From Bathynomus jamesi (taxonomy: Eukaryota; Arthropoda; Malacostraca; Isopoda; Cirolanidae): a stretch of 64,000 nt of DNA. How positions within the stretch are numbered: the first letter of the stretch is position 1; each line of letters begins with the position of its first letter. The position numbers and the translations under genes are program-made. This document shows positions 1 through 11,770 of this stretch, one piece after another. The notes under the pieces were generated by a model that was not told where the DNA came from, ran no database searches, and saw nothing but the letters and a program-made list of their open reading frames with translations. The stretch spans positions 213,501 to 277,500 of the forward strand of contig JAJOZX010005620.1 of assembly GCA_023014485.1 (NCBI GenBank), in the 5' to 3' direction.

Positions 1-23
1 ATTATAGAGTGAAACACTAGAGG

Positions 24-130
24 AGTCGGAGTCGTATATTTAAAATGTGAGGAGTCTGAGTCAGATTTTTAGATTTTTTACAATGTGTGGAGTCGGAGTC
101 AGAAAATTTTGGACCGACTCCACAACCCTG
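24..130. mobile_element. Right-end fragment of a hAT element with GGAGTCGGAGTC-type termini
   Basis: The stretch is full of GGAGTCGGAGTC motifs and ends in GACTCCACAACCCTG at 130. This is nearly the same terminus as the complete element at 2177-2996, which begins CAGGGCTGTGGAGTC and ends GACTCCACAGCCCTG. It looks like the right end of a related copy whose left part lies outside the window. The assignment rests on the terminal sequence alone. Confidence 0.5.
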
Positions 131-1190
131 CTTGTAACTAACATTCCTCTTAATAATGCCTAACATTTTACTTGCCTTATTTCAAGCCTCTAAGCACTGC
201 TCAGAAAATTTTAGATCACTAGGTACCAGCTATAAGGCCAAGATCTTTTTCCTGTCTAACCAGTTTCCCTTCATCTCATAACTAAAGTTTTCATTATTTC
301 TACCAAAATGGATGACTTTGCATTTTTTAGCATTTTAATTCCACCTGCCATTTACTAGCCCAGGCCACTAATCTATCATGATCTTTTTGTAGTTTATATG
401 AATTTGTACATTCGTAACTGGGACAACTACCATACTTTTGTATCATCTGCTGATTTAGAAACTTTACTACCTACTCCCTTCTCTAAATCATTTAGATGTA
501 GAATAAAGCATAACAGACCTAACACTGATCCCTGAGGTACGGTACCCCACTTTTCACTTTCTGCCACTCAGATTCATGACCATTTAGAATTATTCTCTGT
601 TCTCTGTCTTCTAACCATTTTTCTACCCAATTAATAACTGACCCTGATATCCTACAAGCTTTTAATTTATATGAATTCTCCTATGTGGAACCTTGTCAAA
701 TGCCTCATTAAAATCCAAACATCTACATCATTTCCATTGTCTACTTGATCAGTTACAAACTCTTAGTCTAAGAGACCTTCCTGACCTAAATCCATGTTGG
801 GAACTTGAAATAAGGTTAAAATTTTCCAAATGATTTTGATTATTACTCTTCATAATTCTTTCTAGTATCTTTCCTACCAAAACTAACAGGCCTATAATTT
901 CCTACCCACTTTTCACTACCCTTTTATGCAAATGTGCACTACATTTGCTTTTTTCGATTAATCAGGTACTTCTACACAATTAATAGATGTAGCACACAAA
1001 ACAGTTAGTGCCACAGATAAGCCATCCTTCCCCAAGAATCCTAGTGTATTTATCATCAGGTCCAGCAGTTTTATTTGACTTTATTGTATGAATCACCTGC
1101 CTATCATCATCCTTCCTTACATGAATCTTATCAAGAAGGCTCAACTTTACAGAAGCTAAAGAATTAAAATCAAAGCTATTCAAATTTTTT
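131..1190 (-). pseudogene. CR1-like non-LTR retrotransposon reverse transcriptase relic
   Basis: Read on the minus strand, this stretch shows the order of motifs of a LINE reverse transcriptase, split among frames. At about 980-1183 there is SNKTAGPDDKYTRIL, which matches the usual K-x-x-GPDG-I-x-x-x-x-L block. Near 470-545 there is VPQGSVLG followed by LHLNDLE, and at about 430-455 SADDTKV, where F of the usual FADDTK block is S. Then come WASKWQVEF and KCKVIHFGRNN (about 300-370). Many stops and frameshifts make it a dead copy. There is no endonuclease or 3' tail visible, so it is truncated at both ends. CR1/Jockey-group membership is inferred from this block pattern. Confidence 0.8.
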
Positions 1191-2176
1191 TCATAAAAGA
1201 GCTATAATAAATGATTAAAAATACCAACAATATCCTAATCATTATGGAAAAACTATAGATGGCTGTCATACACTTTACATTACAGTTCACAACAAGGCCT
1301 AATTCAAACCCAGGCCTAAACACACCTACAATATGGTAGGTATCATATATAGGAAATAAAACACTTCTCTCAGTAAAATAAACAAAAGAATAATAGCACT
1401 TGACAGAGGACAAGTCCAACTCATCAAGTATTTACTACTATCTTTTTTGTTGTTTTTTCTGATTCAAATTCTGTTCTAAGCCTACTAGTAACACATATCC
1501 TAATTATTTAAATTTAGGATTTAGCAAATTATCAAATATCTTATTCTTTTTGTTGTATCAAAATATACTAAAAATAATTCAAAACCTATTGGTCTTATGA
1601 GAAGGCAATACAGTATAAATTAAATAATCTACTATATTATTGTGCATCTGGCAGCAGTGACAAAACTTAAGAAAGCCCATGCACTATTGGTTAAAAATTA
1701 TGACATTACGAAGTACCATACCATGTGAAAATATATTACATACTGTGCACAAGTGAATGCCTATAATTTTAAGCCATAGGCACAGTGTCTTCAATTTATA
1801 TATTATGAAAAAATTAAAATGACATTAGCTTATCTATCGAGAGAAAATTTTGCAATCATCAAGCATTACAGAATAAACAAGTAGCTAGGGTTCATAGGCC
1901 TCATTGTAGGATTAGATTCAAGAGGAAAAGTGTAAAAAACAACAATAAATATACTTTTACTAATGAAAACCTGATACTGTAGGAATAAGTTAAACTTTTA
2001 TCACTGTTACCACATAAAAATTAAAAGTAAATATAGGTACCCTTTTGAATCAACATAATGAGCCTAGTAATAAAAGTAATTTTAAGATGATTTCTAACAT
2101 TCCAAACATTGCTAAAAACTATAAATAACTAGAAAGTGTATGAGAGAGAGAACTTATCTCTCTATCATATATATAT
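1191..2176. other. AT-rich stretch with no recognised feature
   Basis: No coding stretch with recognisable motifs, RNA gene or inverted repeat was seen. Reading frames here are short and composition-driven. A short TA-rich run lies at 2165-2176, at the edge of the next element. Confidence 0.6.
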
Positions 2177-2996
2177 CAGGGCTGTGGAGTCAGAGTCGGA
2201 GTCAATTTTGGTGGTGCTGGAGTCGGAGTCGGTAAAAATGTACCGACTCCGACCTCAATATAAATTTTAATAAAATATGTTTTTGTGTGTGATATCACTG
2301 GCAGCTATGGTGGTTAAACCACTTAAATAATAAACACAATGTTTTCCATTTCAGACACTAATGCCATTAATTCATTTTTTCTTTTCAGATAATATTTTTT
2401 ATTTTTAATGCTTATTTAATTTCGAGTTCTTTCTAAATTTCATAAGTTTTTAACTTTCAAGTCTAAAACCCCTTTCACAATGGCAAAGACACTTCCAACA
2501 AAGTCTGCAGTTTTTTAATATTTTACAATAACCACAGATGGGAAACACTTCATGTGTCAGTGCATGATAGAAGATGATGATGATGATGATGATGATGATG
2601 AAAAATTATGTGAAGCAAAAATCAGTGGTTTTACTGGCTCTGATAAAAATGCACCAACCAGAGCATCAAATTTGAAAAGTCATTTGCAGTGTTTCCATCC
2701 CAAAATTTTAGAAGTTGTCATTGAGAAAGATAGTAATAAAAACCTTCCAACTACTTCAAAGTTAACAAAAGATCAGAAATCTACTGAATGACAAGCACCA
2801 CTTACAAGATTCTTTACTACAGACAAAGTTACCGTAACAATGACCACAGATGATGATGCTTCACGTGGTGGTGATGAAATGCCTCTTGTGTAATTATCAT
2901 CATAGCAGATTTAGAATTAATATACCTTCGGAGTCAGATAGACAAAAAATTGAGGAGTCGGAGTCGGTTTTTTTATGTGCCGACTCCACAGCCCTG
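2177..2996 (+). mobile_element. Internally deleted hAT transposon retaining a BED finger
   Basis: The element begins CAGGGCTGTGGAGTC and ends GACTCCACAGCCCTG, perfect 15-bp terminal inverted repeats, followed inside by repeated GGAGTCGG motifs. Both flanks are TA-rich (ATATATAT), compatible with an 8-bp duplication but not decisive. At 820 bp it is far too short to encode a full hAT transposase. It keeps only the N-terminal zinc-finger coding part at about 2530-2850, so it is a deletion derivative of a longer element. Confidence 0.8.
2552..2791 (+). pseudogene. BED-type zinc finger fragment of a hAT transposase
   Basis: The frame reads CQC near the start, then a run of nine Asp, then NAPTRASNLKSHLQCFHP, giving the C-x-C...H-x-x-x-x-H layout of a BED finger. 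Frame upstream of the first Met continues the match (YFTITTDGKHF), so the true exon starts a little earlier, near 2520. After the stop at 2789-2791 the same frame reads QAPLTRFFT, resembling the linker that follows BED fingers in hAT transposases. The Asp run is encoded by a GAT trinucleotide repeat inserted between the two halves of the finger and would be expected to disturb it. The catalytic domain is absent. Confidence 0.7.
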
Positions 2997-3030
<34 letters not shown>

Positions 3031-3039
3031 TATATATAT
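2997..3039. repeat. TA dinucleotide microsatellite
   Basis: An almost pure TA run separates the hAT derivative from the mariner relic. It supplied the TA targets used by both neighbours and blurs their duplications. Confidence 0.9.
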
Positions 3040-3812
3040 ACAGGGTGTCCCATAAGTGCGGCATCATAGGAAAAATAATAAAAAAAGGCAAAACAAAAGC
3101 TTTTATTTACAGAACGTGCTCAATATGTCCACCATTGTTTTCAATACACAAATTCAGACGTGATACCCAGTCAGCAAGCACACAGTGAATGATGTCGAGT
3201 AATGGTGTTACATGCCCCAATAATGCACTGTCGCAAATGTTCAACACTCCTAATTTTCTCTGCGTATACCAATGCTTTCAAGTGGCCTCAGAGATAAAAA
3301 TCTAGTGGCGTGAGATCCGGGCTTCTATGTAGCTGGCCATTCCACAGGCCCTCGACATCCTATCCAATGACCAGGGAATTGCTGGTACAGGTATTCCCTT
3401 ACTTGAGTGCTGTAATGTGCAGGAGCGCCATCTTGCTGGAACTATGTTGGGAAATTTCCTTCTTCATTCAAGACACTGGGAAATGCTTCTTCCTTGAGCA
3501 TATGTAGGTAGGTTCCTCCAGTGACATGTTCATCGAAAAAGAGGGGGCCTATGATGCGATCCTTCCAAATGCCACACCATACCATCACCCGAGGTGCACC
3601 TTGTTCCTTTGAAGAGAGACACCAGTGAGGGTTGTTTTGAGACCAGTAGCGGGTGTTCTGTCAATTTACCTCACCATTACCATAAAAACAGCCTCATCAC
3701 TGAACAGAATGGTGGACGGGAAATTGGCATCCTGAGCATATGAATTATGGTTTGTAGAAATAGAAAAATATGAATTTCTCCTATGATGCCGGACTTATGG
3801 GACACCCTGTGT
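3040..3812 (-). mobile_element. Tc1/mariner-superfamily (IS630-type) relic, internally deleted
   Basis: The ends CAGGGTGTCCCATAAGTGCG and its inverted partner at 3781-3812 are terminal inverted repeats, set in TA-rich flanks. On the minus strand near 3300-3460 the translation shows FQQDGAPAHY, then QFPGHWIG, then SPDL-like and DFYLWGHLK-like residues. This is the second catalytic Asp block and the following block of the IS630 superfamily. At 773 bp it is about 60% of a full mariner length and is frameshifted throughout, so it is dead. Orientation is from the coding remnant. Confidence 0.75.
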
Positions 3813-4588
3813 GTATATATAATAACCCTATTTTTTAGGAAAATAGGTATATTATTTTGAAATTTAAAAAATATATATTTCATCATTTTCTGCTTCATAT
3901 GGGTATCCTATTGTAACATGTCAAAACCTATGAAGTCAACAATTTATGGAAGCACTTTAAGGTGTATGCCAAAGAACCTAATAAAGCAGGATGTTGTGTG
4001 CATGATGAAACTTCAGCAACTACATTTATTGTTGGAGGAATAAATCCTAAAAGTTATTCTACAAAACCAGTGTGGAATTACCTGAAGAGAAAATATCCAC
4101 AAGTTTACAAATCAACACAAGAACAAGAAGCATCTGCAACAGGTGTTTCTACAGCTTCAGGTTCAGGAAATATCCATCAAAGATGCTTTGGAAAGGAATA
4201 AGATGTGGGAGCTAACTGACCCTAAAGTGGAAACAATTACCATTAAAATAGGTATCTACAGTTTCATAAGCCAAATTAGTAATTAAAATCTATTAAATTT
4301 AATTAAATAGTACTCATTAGTAATGTAGTTTCATTTACATTAAAGTTAGGAATATTTTATAACTTAGCTAATCTGAGTCTTTATTTTAAAAAAAGTGTGT
4401 ATATTATTATTATCATCAAAATCCTTATCAGAATTATTAAAATATTAAAATTATTATTATTTGACTTCACAATTTGACATTTTTAACTTCGAAACACCTT
4501 TATTTTTTTTCAGGCGAAATGATGGCCCTTGATGCTGAACCTTATGCACTAGTAGAGAGAAGGTTTCAGATCTCTCATCAAGATATTA

Positions 4589-7500
4589 GGGTCATTCTCT
4601 GTCAGATCAACCAAAAAAAATTGAAATTAACACCCTCATCTCTCATATTTTGCTGAAATTTGGTTTATAGGGAGTTTGAGAGCCCTGAATCCATTTCTGA
4701 AATTATAAGGTCAATCCGACCAACGGTTCAAGAGATATGACCTCGGGCAATTTGAGGTCACTCGCGAGGTTACTAACATTTGGCGAGCCATAACTTGGGT
4801 AATAATTGTCATAATTATATAAAAGTATATATATTTAGAATCAGAAAACGACAAGGAATCCAAATATGCAAGTTTTCGAACTCTAGGTTGAAAAATAAAA
4901 AAGTTACACTGTAACCAAAATTTGAGGTCACGATTTGACCTCTGGGGTATCAAATGAGAATTTTTTTTTTAAATGTAAAAAATGAAGGCATAGGCATTGG
5001 CTATTAGAATCAGCAAAAAAAAGTTTGTTTATGTTAGTATTTTTCATGTAACTAACTTATAAGTGAACACCATATTCATAAGTTGTGCGTCAATTCTACC
5101 TATTTTTCACACTTAAGCTCATAATTTGACCTATAGAAATTAAAATTACATTTTTTATAGGTATAAAAAACAAAGTCAGAGTTCTTGACTAATAGAAACA
5201 ATCATAAAAAGTTTGTTTATGTTGGTACTTTTCATGTAACTAACTTATAAGTGAACACCATATTTATAAATTGCTTGTCATTTCAAGGAATTTTTATATC
5301 TTAGCTATCAATTTGACCTCAAGCTCCAAGAATTTAATAAAAATTGTATTTCACTGCTAATCTACACTGGCAATAATAGTTATAATAGTGAAAGGGGAAG
5401 ACTAAGCTCACATGTAGCCTAAACAAACCTGTTGAAACATGTTGCTACTTGTCTAAGTGCAGAATCAACACAGATAGCTGCAAAATTCCTTGTCTACAGG
5501 TTAGTACAGTTCCAGCCAGCACTGTGGGTGGCTGGTGGGTATGGTGTTTTAATGAGCCTCAGAGACTATCAAGGCCTAAAATATTAAGTGTGTATAGCTA
5601 TATATTTTCTAAAAAATATATATTACCTAATTGTAAATCCTATATCTTTACAGATCAAAATACAATGGTTCGGCACTTGAAATACTGCCCAAGAGAAGAG
5701 GGTGTCCTGGATTTTCTTGAGTTACTTGACAGTGTGAAATCAGCTCCAAATGAAATATCTTACAAGCAATGGGTGACTGTTGACCGTTGTACAATGGTTG
5801 ATAAGGTGGAGCCACTTCATGAATACTTATCATCCCTAAGCATGAAAATATCCCGCATGGTTCGTCATCACTTTGTTGCTCAGCAACAATCACAGTACTT
5901 CAAACAGTTGAAAGAAACACTACCACCTCAGAGCGAGGTAGTTATAGTATGTGATTTCTCTGAGAATTATTCTTTCATTGTCCAGGATGCTGCCCAAGGG
6001 TTTCACTGGGACAATTCAGTGTACAGTTCACCCTTTTGTCATCTATTATAGATCATCTACAGACCAGGAACTTAGCCATTTTAGTGTCTGTTTCTTATCT
6101 GCATCACTAAAACACAACACTATAATGGTTTACTCATTCATATTGAAGCTTATGACATATGTTAAATTCAGATGCCCACAATTGAAGAAGGTGCACTATT
6201 TCTCAGATGGATGTGCTGGCCAATATAAGAACAGATACAACTTCACAAATCTCTGTTACCATGAAGAGGATTTTGGTCTGTCTTGTGAATGGCACTTCTT
6301 TGCTACATCCCATGGCAAAAATGCATGTGATGGGATTGGAGGAACAGTGAAAAGAGCTACTGCTCGTGCCAGTTTGCAGAGAACTACAGAGAGGCAAATT
6401 CTTACACCAGAACACATGTTTCAGTTTGTGAAGAAAACTTGAGCAAGAAGATAAATTTTTTCTTTGTAACTACAGCTGATTTGAAAGATGCAGAAGAACG
6501 GTTGGAACATAGATTCAAGGATAGTAGGGCTATTCCTGGAACTCAGAAATATCATAGATTTGTTCCCCTAAACAAGGAAGAACTGATGGTGTATCCCATT
6601 TCAAGTGGCATTGGAGAAAAGAAAAGAATAAGGAAAAGTCATTTTACTAATGAACCTGCAATGCTTGGTAACCTAAAATGTGTCAAACCAGGAGAGTATG
6701 TTGGCTGCATTTATGACATGCAAGTTTGGTATGGAATTGTGGAGGAATATTGTGAAGAGTTTGATGATTTCACTGTGAACTTTCTACATCCCTCTGGGTC
6801 ATCAGGATCAAGTGCATATTATTATCCATCAAACAAGGATTCATGTGCAGTGCCAGGACATCATATATTAACTGTAATGAGTTGTCCTACCCTAAGAGGA
6901 GGCAGCAGAATTCAATACATTTTTCCACAAAAAGAAATTGATGAGAGCATCGAGCATGCAAAAATTGTATTAGGCTAGCACATGAATCCTCTAAGTAGGT
7001 CTTCCCCTTTCACTATTATAACTATTATTGCCAGTGTAGATTAGCAGTGAAATACAATTTTACATTTTTTTGCCTTTGTTTTTATATCTATAAAAAAATG
7101 TAATTTTAATTTCTATAGGTCAAATTATGAGCTTAAGTGTGAAAAAATAGGTAGAATTGACGCACAACTTATGAATATGGTGTTCACTTATATGTTAGTT
7201 ACATGAAAAATACTAACATAAACAAACTTTTTTTGCTGATTCTAATAGCCAATGCCTATGCCTTCATTTTTTACATTTAAAAAAAAATTCTCATTTGATA
7301 CCCCAGAGGTCAAATCGTGACCTCAAATTTTGGTTACAGTATAACTTTTTTATTTTTCAACCTAGAGTTCTAAAACTTGCATATTTGGATTCCTTGTCGT
7401 TTTCCGATTCTAAATATATATACTTTTATATAATTGTGACCATTATTACCCAAGTTATGGGTCACCAAATGTTAGTGACCTCGCAAGTGACCTCAAATTT

Positions 7501-7650
7501 CCCGAGGTCATATCTCTTGAACCGTTGGTCGGATTGACCTTATAATTTCAGAAATGGATTCAGGGCCCACAAACTCCCTATAAACCAAATTTCAGCAAAA
7601 TCTGAGAGATGAGGGTGTTAGGCACTGGTTGATCTGACAGAGAATGACCC
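4589..7650 (+). mobile_element. Sola-like DNA transposon, copy A, internally deleted
   Basis: The termini are GGGTCATTCTCTGTCAGATC and the inverted partner ending AATGACCC. The inverted repeats are very long: roughly 650 bp of the right end (7005-7650) matches the left end in inverse, and copy B (30822-35118) has the same ends. The flanking four bases are ATTA on the left and ATAA on the right, a near match. Copy B has a perfect 4-bp duplication. The 4-bp target duplication, GGG termini and transposase motifs point to the Sola superfamily, probably Sola2; that name is inference. It landed in an exon of the hAT relic. Relative to copy B it lacks the segment encoding the N-terminal region. Confidence 0.7.
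5449..6978 (+). pseudogene. Sola-like transposase, copy A, with a deletion and frameshifts
   Basis: Three overlapping frames (5449-6051, 5951-6442, 6439-6978) together give the C-terminal two thirds of the protein found in copy B. Visible blocks are DRCTMVDKVEPLHEYLSS, VVIVCDFSENYSF (candidate first catalytic Asp), VHYFSDGCAGQYKN (candidate second Asp), then EWHFFATSHGKNACDGIGG (candidate third acid). The C-terminal part ends at 6978 with ESIEHAKIVLG. Near 5680-5690 the reading jumps from VRHLKYC directly to PREEGVLDF. Copy B has more than 1 kb between these points, so this is an internal deletion, with a GCC shared at the two breakpoints. Frames shift near 6020 and 6440. The same residues occur in copy B, so sequence loss here is recent. 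Confidence 0.7.
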
Positions 7651-8402
7651 ATAATTTAGCACCCCAGTACCCTCCCCCCAGTTGGGAGTATTTCTCAAAC
7701 AGTTTTACCAAAAATATTTGAGGACATTAAATCAAAAGTTCAAGAAAAGATTGCATTGGCTTTCTATATATCATTCATCATGGATATCTGGACTTCATCT
7801 TTGAATAATGAATCATTCATCAGCCTCACTGCTCACTTCATCTTAGAAGAAAATCAAGAAATGGGAGGCAAAACTTATGTTTTGAACTGTAAACACTTTC
7901 CAGAATCTCATACAGGTATACAATATTACAATATAAACCAGTAACATATTAATCTAAATTTAGATAGGCTTAATATGTAAGCAATATCATGCCTATCATG
8001 CTTAAAATGTAATTTTCCATTTTCATTTTTTAAGATTTTAGTTTCTGATCTCATTTCAAACAGGTCTCAATATTGCTGATACAATTAACAGTTCTCTGGC
8101 TTCAATATTCCATTCATCCAATCAGGTTCATCTATCTTAAGAGATAATGCTGCGAATATTGTCATTGGAACAGGTACCATATAATATGATAACTTTTTTT
8201 TAAAACTATAATACAGTAGCCTAGTCTATAGCAATAAATAGTAATGTTAATAGATTCTAATATTAACAGAGATAATCTAGTTAAAATAATTGCAAGTGTT
8301 TTAATTTGAAAAACTTTAATGTACCGTACTTAATAGTGTGACACACAAGTATAATTGACACTCAATTACAGTTAAAAATTTAGCCAATTTCATAAGTTAT
8401 AG

Positions 8403-8813
8403 CAGGGGTTCCCAAACTTCTGAGCTTGTCGACCCCTTGATGAGCTTATAAAGTTATCATCGACCCCTAACCCAAATTCTCAATATTTAAAATAATTTAA
8501 ATGAAATGAAGTCAAGAAACATCAAAATATAATAAATATTTATTAATCATTACAGTTATACATTTACTATTATTAGTAATTAAGTAGAAAATTAATAACT
8601 GCTAAATACCTTTACAATTAAGTCTTCTCCAATGAGATGGATGGGCCTGATGGGCATTAACAAGGGTATGAACATTAGGCTGTAGGTTTGAGAGTTTGAG
8701 CCTTAACATCGATGAGCATGGTGACTTAAGCCTAGACCCCTAGGACTTTATCGACCCCCCGCACAATCCCAGCAACCCCAGGGGGTCGATATTGACCACT
8801 TTGGGAACCCCTG
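8403..8813. mobile_element. Short non-autonomous hAT element (MITE) with perfect 8-bp duplication
   Basis: It begins CAGGGGTTCCCAAACTTCTG and ends with an inverted CACTTTGGGAACCCCTG. It is flanked by identical AGTTATAG copies at 8395-8402 and 8814-8821, an 8-bp duplication as expected of hAT. There is no coding capacity in 411 bp. The termini resemble other animal hAT ends that start CAG-x-GGTTC. It sits in what looks like an intron of the hAT relic. Confidence 0.9.
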
Positions 8814-9229
8814 AGTTATAGCACCATAATATTTTTCAAACTAGCTATGATGTTATAATACAAATTTTATACAATAATTTCAACATGAAACTATATGAAT
8901 TTAAAATCACTGATTCTATATATTTCCCTTTTTTTTGTAGGTTTGATTGCTGGAGAAGGTGCAGGATGTTTTATTCACACATTGCAATTAGTTATTAATG
9001 ATTGCCATCTTATCACGATGAACCATTGCAGACAGTCTCTAAATGTAAACAAATAGTAAATCATTTTAATTACTCTTCAATGCTTGAATGCCTGTATGAG
9101 CAAAGGCAAGCAATAACAGTCTGGAGTCTGGGTTGTTTACTAACAAAGGTATCAAGGATTGTTTGTCTTTTTCTCTTTATGTTCCAGAAATAACTGAGGA
9201 TGGTGTCTTCAAACCTGCAGGTTAAAATT

Positions 9230-9805
9230 TCTGTTGATTCAATGTCTGGATGTTTTTTTAACAACATTTTTAATAACATCCCAGGCTTTAAAAAGATCTG
9301 TCAGCTCATGTGATGTTACAGCATGGGCATCATCATCAATTTCCTCTTCTCCATTGTCCTCCTCACTTGACCTCCCCAATTCCTGTAGCTCCTCTGTTGT
9401 TAGTTCTTTTCCATGGTCTGCAATTATGGCTAGGGATGAGGCAGAGTAACCAAATTCAGTCACCAAATCTTTTAAACATACCCCAGCTTCAGATTTTTTT
9501 TATGATATCCTTTTTAATTTTAATAGAAATAATATTACAGCCACATTTAGCTTTAGGACCCATAGTTAGCAATCAATTAACAAAGCACAAAGTGCACAAC
9601 CACTTGAAGAAACTGATCAACAGACACTGAACAGAACGTAATGGAGTGCCTCCTAGTGGATGAAATCATCAGCTGCACTCCTATTAGCCGAAATTGGTAC
9701 TGGACATTTGGCAGGAAATTCGCACAGTGAGTTAAATTTTATAGAGCAAACCATTTGCTCCTTATTTGGGTCATTCGTACAGCGAGGGACCAGTGTACAG
9801 TATTT
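9230..9805 (-). mobile_element. Tigger/pogo-type relic, internally deleted
   Basis: On the minus strand a start at about 9565 reads MGPKAKCG and, after a frameshift, EAGVCLKDLVTEFGYSASS, matching the N-terminal helix-turn-helix of CENP-B/Tigger transposases. The same frame then continues ELTTEELQELGRSSEEDNG and LFKAWDVIKNVVKK, which resembles the acidic C-terminal region of Tigger proteins. The intervening DDE domain is missing, so the protein is a direct N-to-C fusion by deletion. The 5' end of the element on this strand is near 9800 (ACTGGTCCCTCGCTGTACGA). The longest open frame is 9239-9466. Confidence 0.65.
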
Positions 9806-9859
9806 TAAAGGAGTTTCCAGAAAACGCATGTCTCAAATTTGTTAGATGTTAGTCTAAGT

Positions 9860-9999
9860 GTACATGGTATTCTATTATTATTAGGCAAACTATCCTGTGA
9901 TGAATTTGAAATATGTGAACTAAATACTAATTATACTTAGGTTATCAATTTACTATTACCATTTGATTTAAACTATTAATATTTACATCTTTTCCATAT
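9860..9999. other. Short AT-rich spacer between relics
   Basis: No reading frame, repeat or RNA-like structure was recognised here. Confidence 0.5.
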
Positions 10000-10810
10000 C
10001 TTTCTTTTGTTGTTCTTACTGCATCTAGGACTAAACCAGCACAATGTTCAGGTGTTTTTTTTTGCACTTCCAACATCTACAGCAGATATTAAAAAGGATT
10101 TGCACCCATTTGACACACTGCTCCAACCATCTTTAATTAATTAGAGTTACAGTAGAACTGACAGTCTTTTTTCATTGAATCCAGTACTTCATTATTCACT
10201 TTGATTAGCAAGTTAAAATATAATTTTTTTCTGCTTGGAGAACAATAGCCTGGTCTCAAATTTTGAACCCATTTAATAAATTCTTTATTCTCTACAACTA
10301 CAAATGGAATATTTGCCAAAAAGAAAAATCTGGCCATTTACAAATCTAGTTGCTTTTGATCTACAGTTGTTCTAACCCATATGGCATTATCTGACCTTGT
10401 GTTTTCTTGGCTGGAGTAGAATGAAAAAATGGTATGGAAGATTCAGAAGTGGTTAAAGTGAATGAAGTCTCACTACTGTGAATTGTAGTCATCATGATCC
10501 AGGCTTTCATATGATTTGCTTGAAGAGGGTCTAACTCTCAAAACTGCCATGTCTAAGTGTACGAGGAGGAGTTGCTGATGTAGGTGTATTTGTAAGCTCA
10601 TTTGCTTCTTCATCACAAGACTGTACCCATTTTTTTTTATTGCATCAATCTAAGTGACGTTTCACTCATTCTATTTTTTTCAAAAATACACAGCTGCAGT
10701 ATTTGCACCAAACTTTATTTGGTTGGTCACTCAACATTTCTACTTCATCCCATTCTGCAGTTTTAAGTCTGCCACCAGTATGAGCAGGTCTAACTTCAGG
10801 CATTATAAAA
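10000..10810 (-). pseudogene. hAT transposase N-terminal relic (BED finger to core start)
   Basis: Reading the minus strand from about 10770, the frame gives EWDEVEMLSDQPNKVWCKYC and VKRHLD-x-C, a BED zinc finger. A linker with several stops follows. The frame at 10137-10337 reads LANIPFVVVENKEFIKWVQN and LRPGYCSPSRKKL, the conserved block that precedes the catalytic domain in hAT transposases. Downstream on this strand only fragments are seen and no DDE block. It is a dead 5' fragment of a hAT family different from the plus-strand relic at 3918-9190, whose corresponding block reads EPYALVERRF. Confidence 0.7.
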
Positions 10811-11164
10811 GAGATATTAATTGACTAAAACTGATCTCTGAAAAAAAGATGTGCAAAAATAAGAATAATGTCTACTGTCTAGGGCTGTAAACAAATTGTA
10901 ATAATTCAGAAACACACACTACCATGTTGATTCAAAATAGAACAAAAGCCACACTTTATGTTAAATGAAAACACAATACGTTTCAAAAAACACAATGCTA
11001 TCTTCTTCAGTTGAAAGTGACCTTAAAAACAAACAAAAACCCAAAGAGCCAGGTTTTTGCCAACTCTGTAGCATCAGCCCTGGGTTCAAGACCCAATGGC
11101 AGTCAGTGCACAGCAAAATCCAGCGGTTCATCCTTTCACACAATAAAGAAAGTGGTTGGTAGAT
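10811..11164. other. No gene; B-box-like motif only
   Basis: The stretch has no recognisable coding sequence. At about 11086-11100 there is GGGTTCAAGACCC, which resembles the T-arm/B box of a tRNA, but no matching A box or fold was found. Confidence 0.4.
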
Positions 11165-11290
11165 AAATAGGTGGCCTAGTGGTTAAGACACTGGGCTGCT
11201 GATGGGGCGTGGTTCAAATTCCACATTAAACTGTAGATCTAAGGTGGAGTGAAAAGCTTGACCTTCGTCAGAATGAACAATTCAGGTGGA
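11165..11290 (+). repeat. Probable tRNA-derived SINE head
   Basis: The sequence contains TAGTGGTTAAGACACTGG, which fits a pol III A box, and 30 bases on GGTTCAAATTCC, which fits a B box. Spacing is that of a tRNA-derived SINE promoter. The A/B boxes are followed by unrelated sequence and then by a TA run (from about 11308), compatible with a SINE tail. No target duplication could be assigned. Confidence 0.5.
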
Positions 11291-11301
11291 AGCTAACCAA
11301 A

Positions 11302-11336
<35 letters not shown>

Positions 11337-11341
<5 letters not shown>

Positions 11342-11562
11342 GAACCAAATGTAGGTGGACAGTAAATGATAACGTTTATTTTGAGAATACATATTTAATT
11401 TTTTTGTATACTATAATACAAAATAAAATTTAAATAAATTTAGGTATAATATTTAATATAATATAACACAAACACCATAGTTATAATGAACACCATAGTT
11501 ATAATATAATATAACACAAACCGTATTCAACCTACTGTCCACCTACTTTTGGTTCACCGTGT
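11337..11562. mobile_element. Mariner-type MITE
   Basis: The ends GGGTGAACCAAATGTAGGTG and, inverted, CACCTACTTTTGGTTCACC are long terminal inverted repeats in TA-rich flanks. The 226-bp interior is AT-rich, contains its own short tandem duplications (AACACCATAGTTATAAT) and has no coding capacity. TA flanks and the short length suggest a Tc1/mariner derivative. Confidence 0.75.
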
Positions 11563-11770
11563 ATATATATATATATATACATGGTGTTTGAAAACTTTCT
11601 GTACAAATTGTAATGGGGGATAGGCAACACCAAGACAAACCCTTTTCGTCTATAAGTGTATGTCCGCTGATGTCACCATTCAGCGCCGCTGCAATTGGCT
11701 AAAAGGAAGGTGGAGTGGGCTAGACTCGCGCTTGCCACGGGCATTCTTAAATCGGACGTAGTATGCGTAA

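Larger units (their letters stand above)
3918..9190 (+). pseudogene. Multi-exon hAT transposase relic, interrupted by later insertions
   Basis: Separate exon-like pieces follow hAT order. At 3918-4203 a BED finger (NNLWKHFK ... CCVHD ... VWNYLKRKYP). At about 4512-4588 EMMALDAEPYALVERRFQ, the region preceding the catalytic core. At 7680-7917 FYISFIMDIWTSS and SFISLTAHFI, the first catalytic Asp block (D in IMDIW). At 8063-8175 NIADTINSSL and RDNAANIVIGTG, the second catalytic block. At 8940-9060 GLIAGEGAGCFIHTLQLVI, the C-x-x-H motif, and then CKQIVNHFNYSS. Pieces are bounded by AG/GT-like splice signals (for example TTTTTTTGTAG before 8940). A Sola-like element (4589-7650) and a hAT MITE (8403-8813) sit inside it. 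The C-terminal dimerisation domain was not found. Confidence 0.75.
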
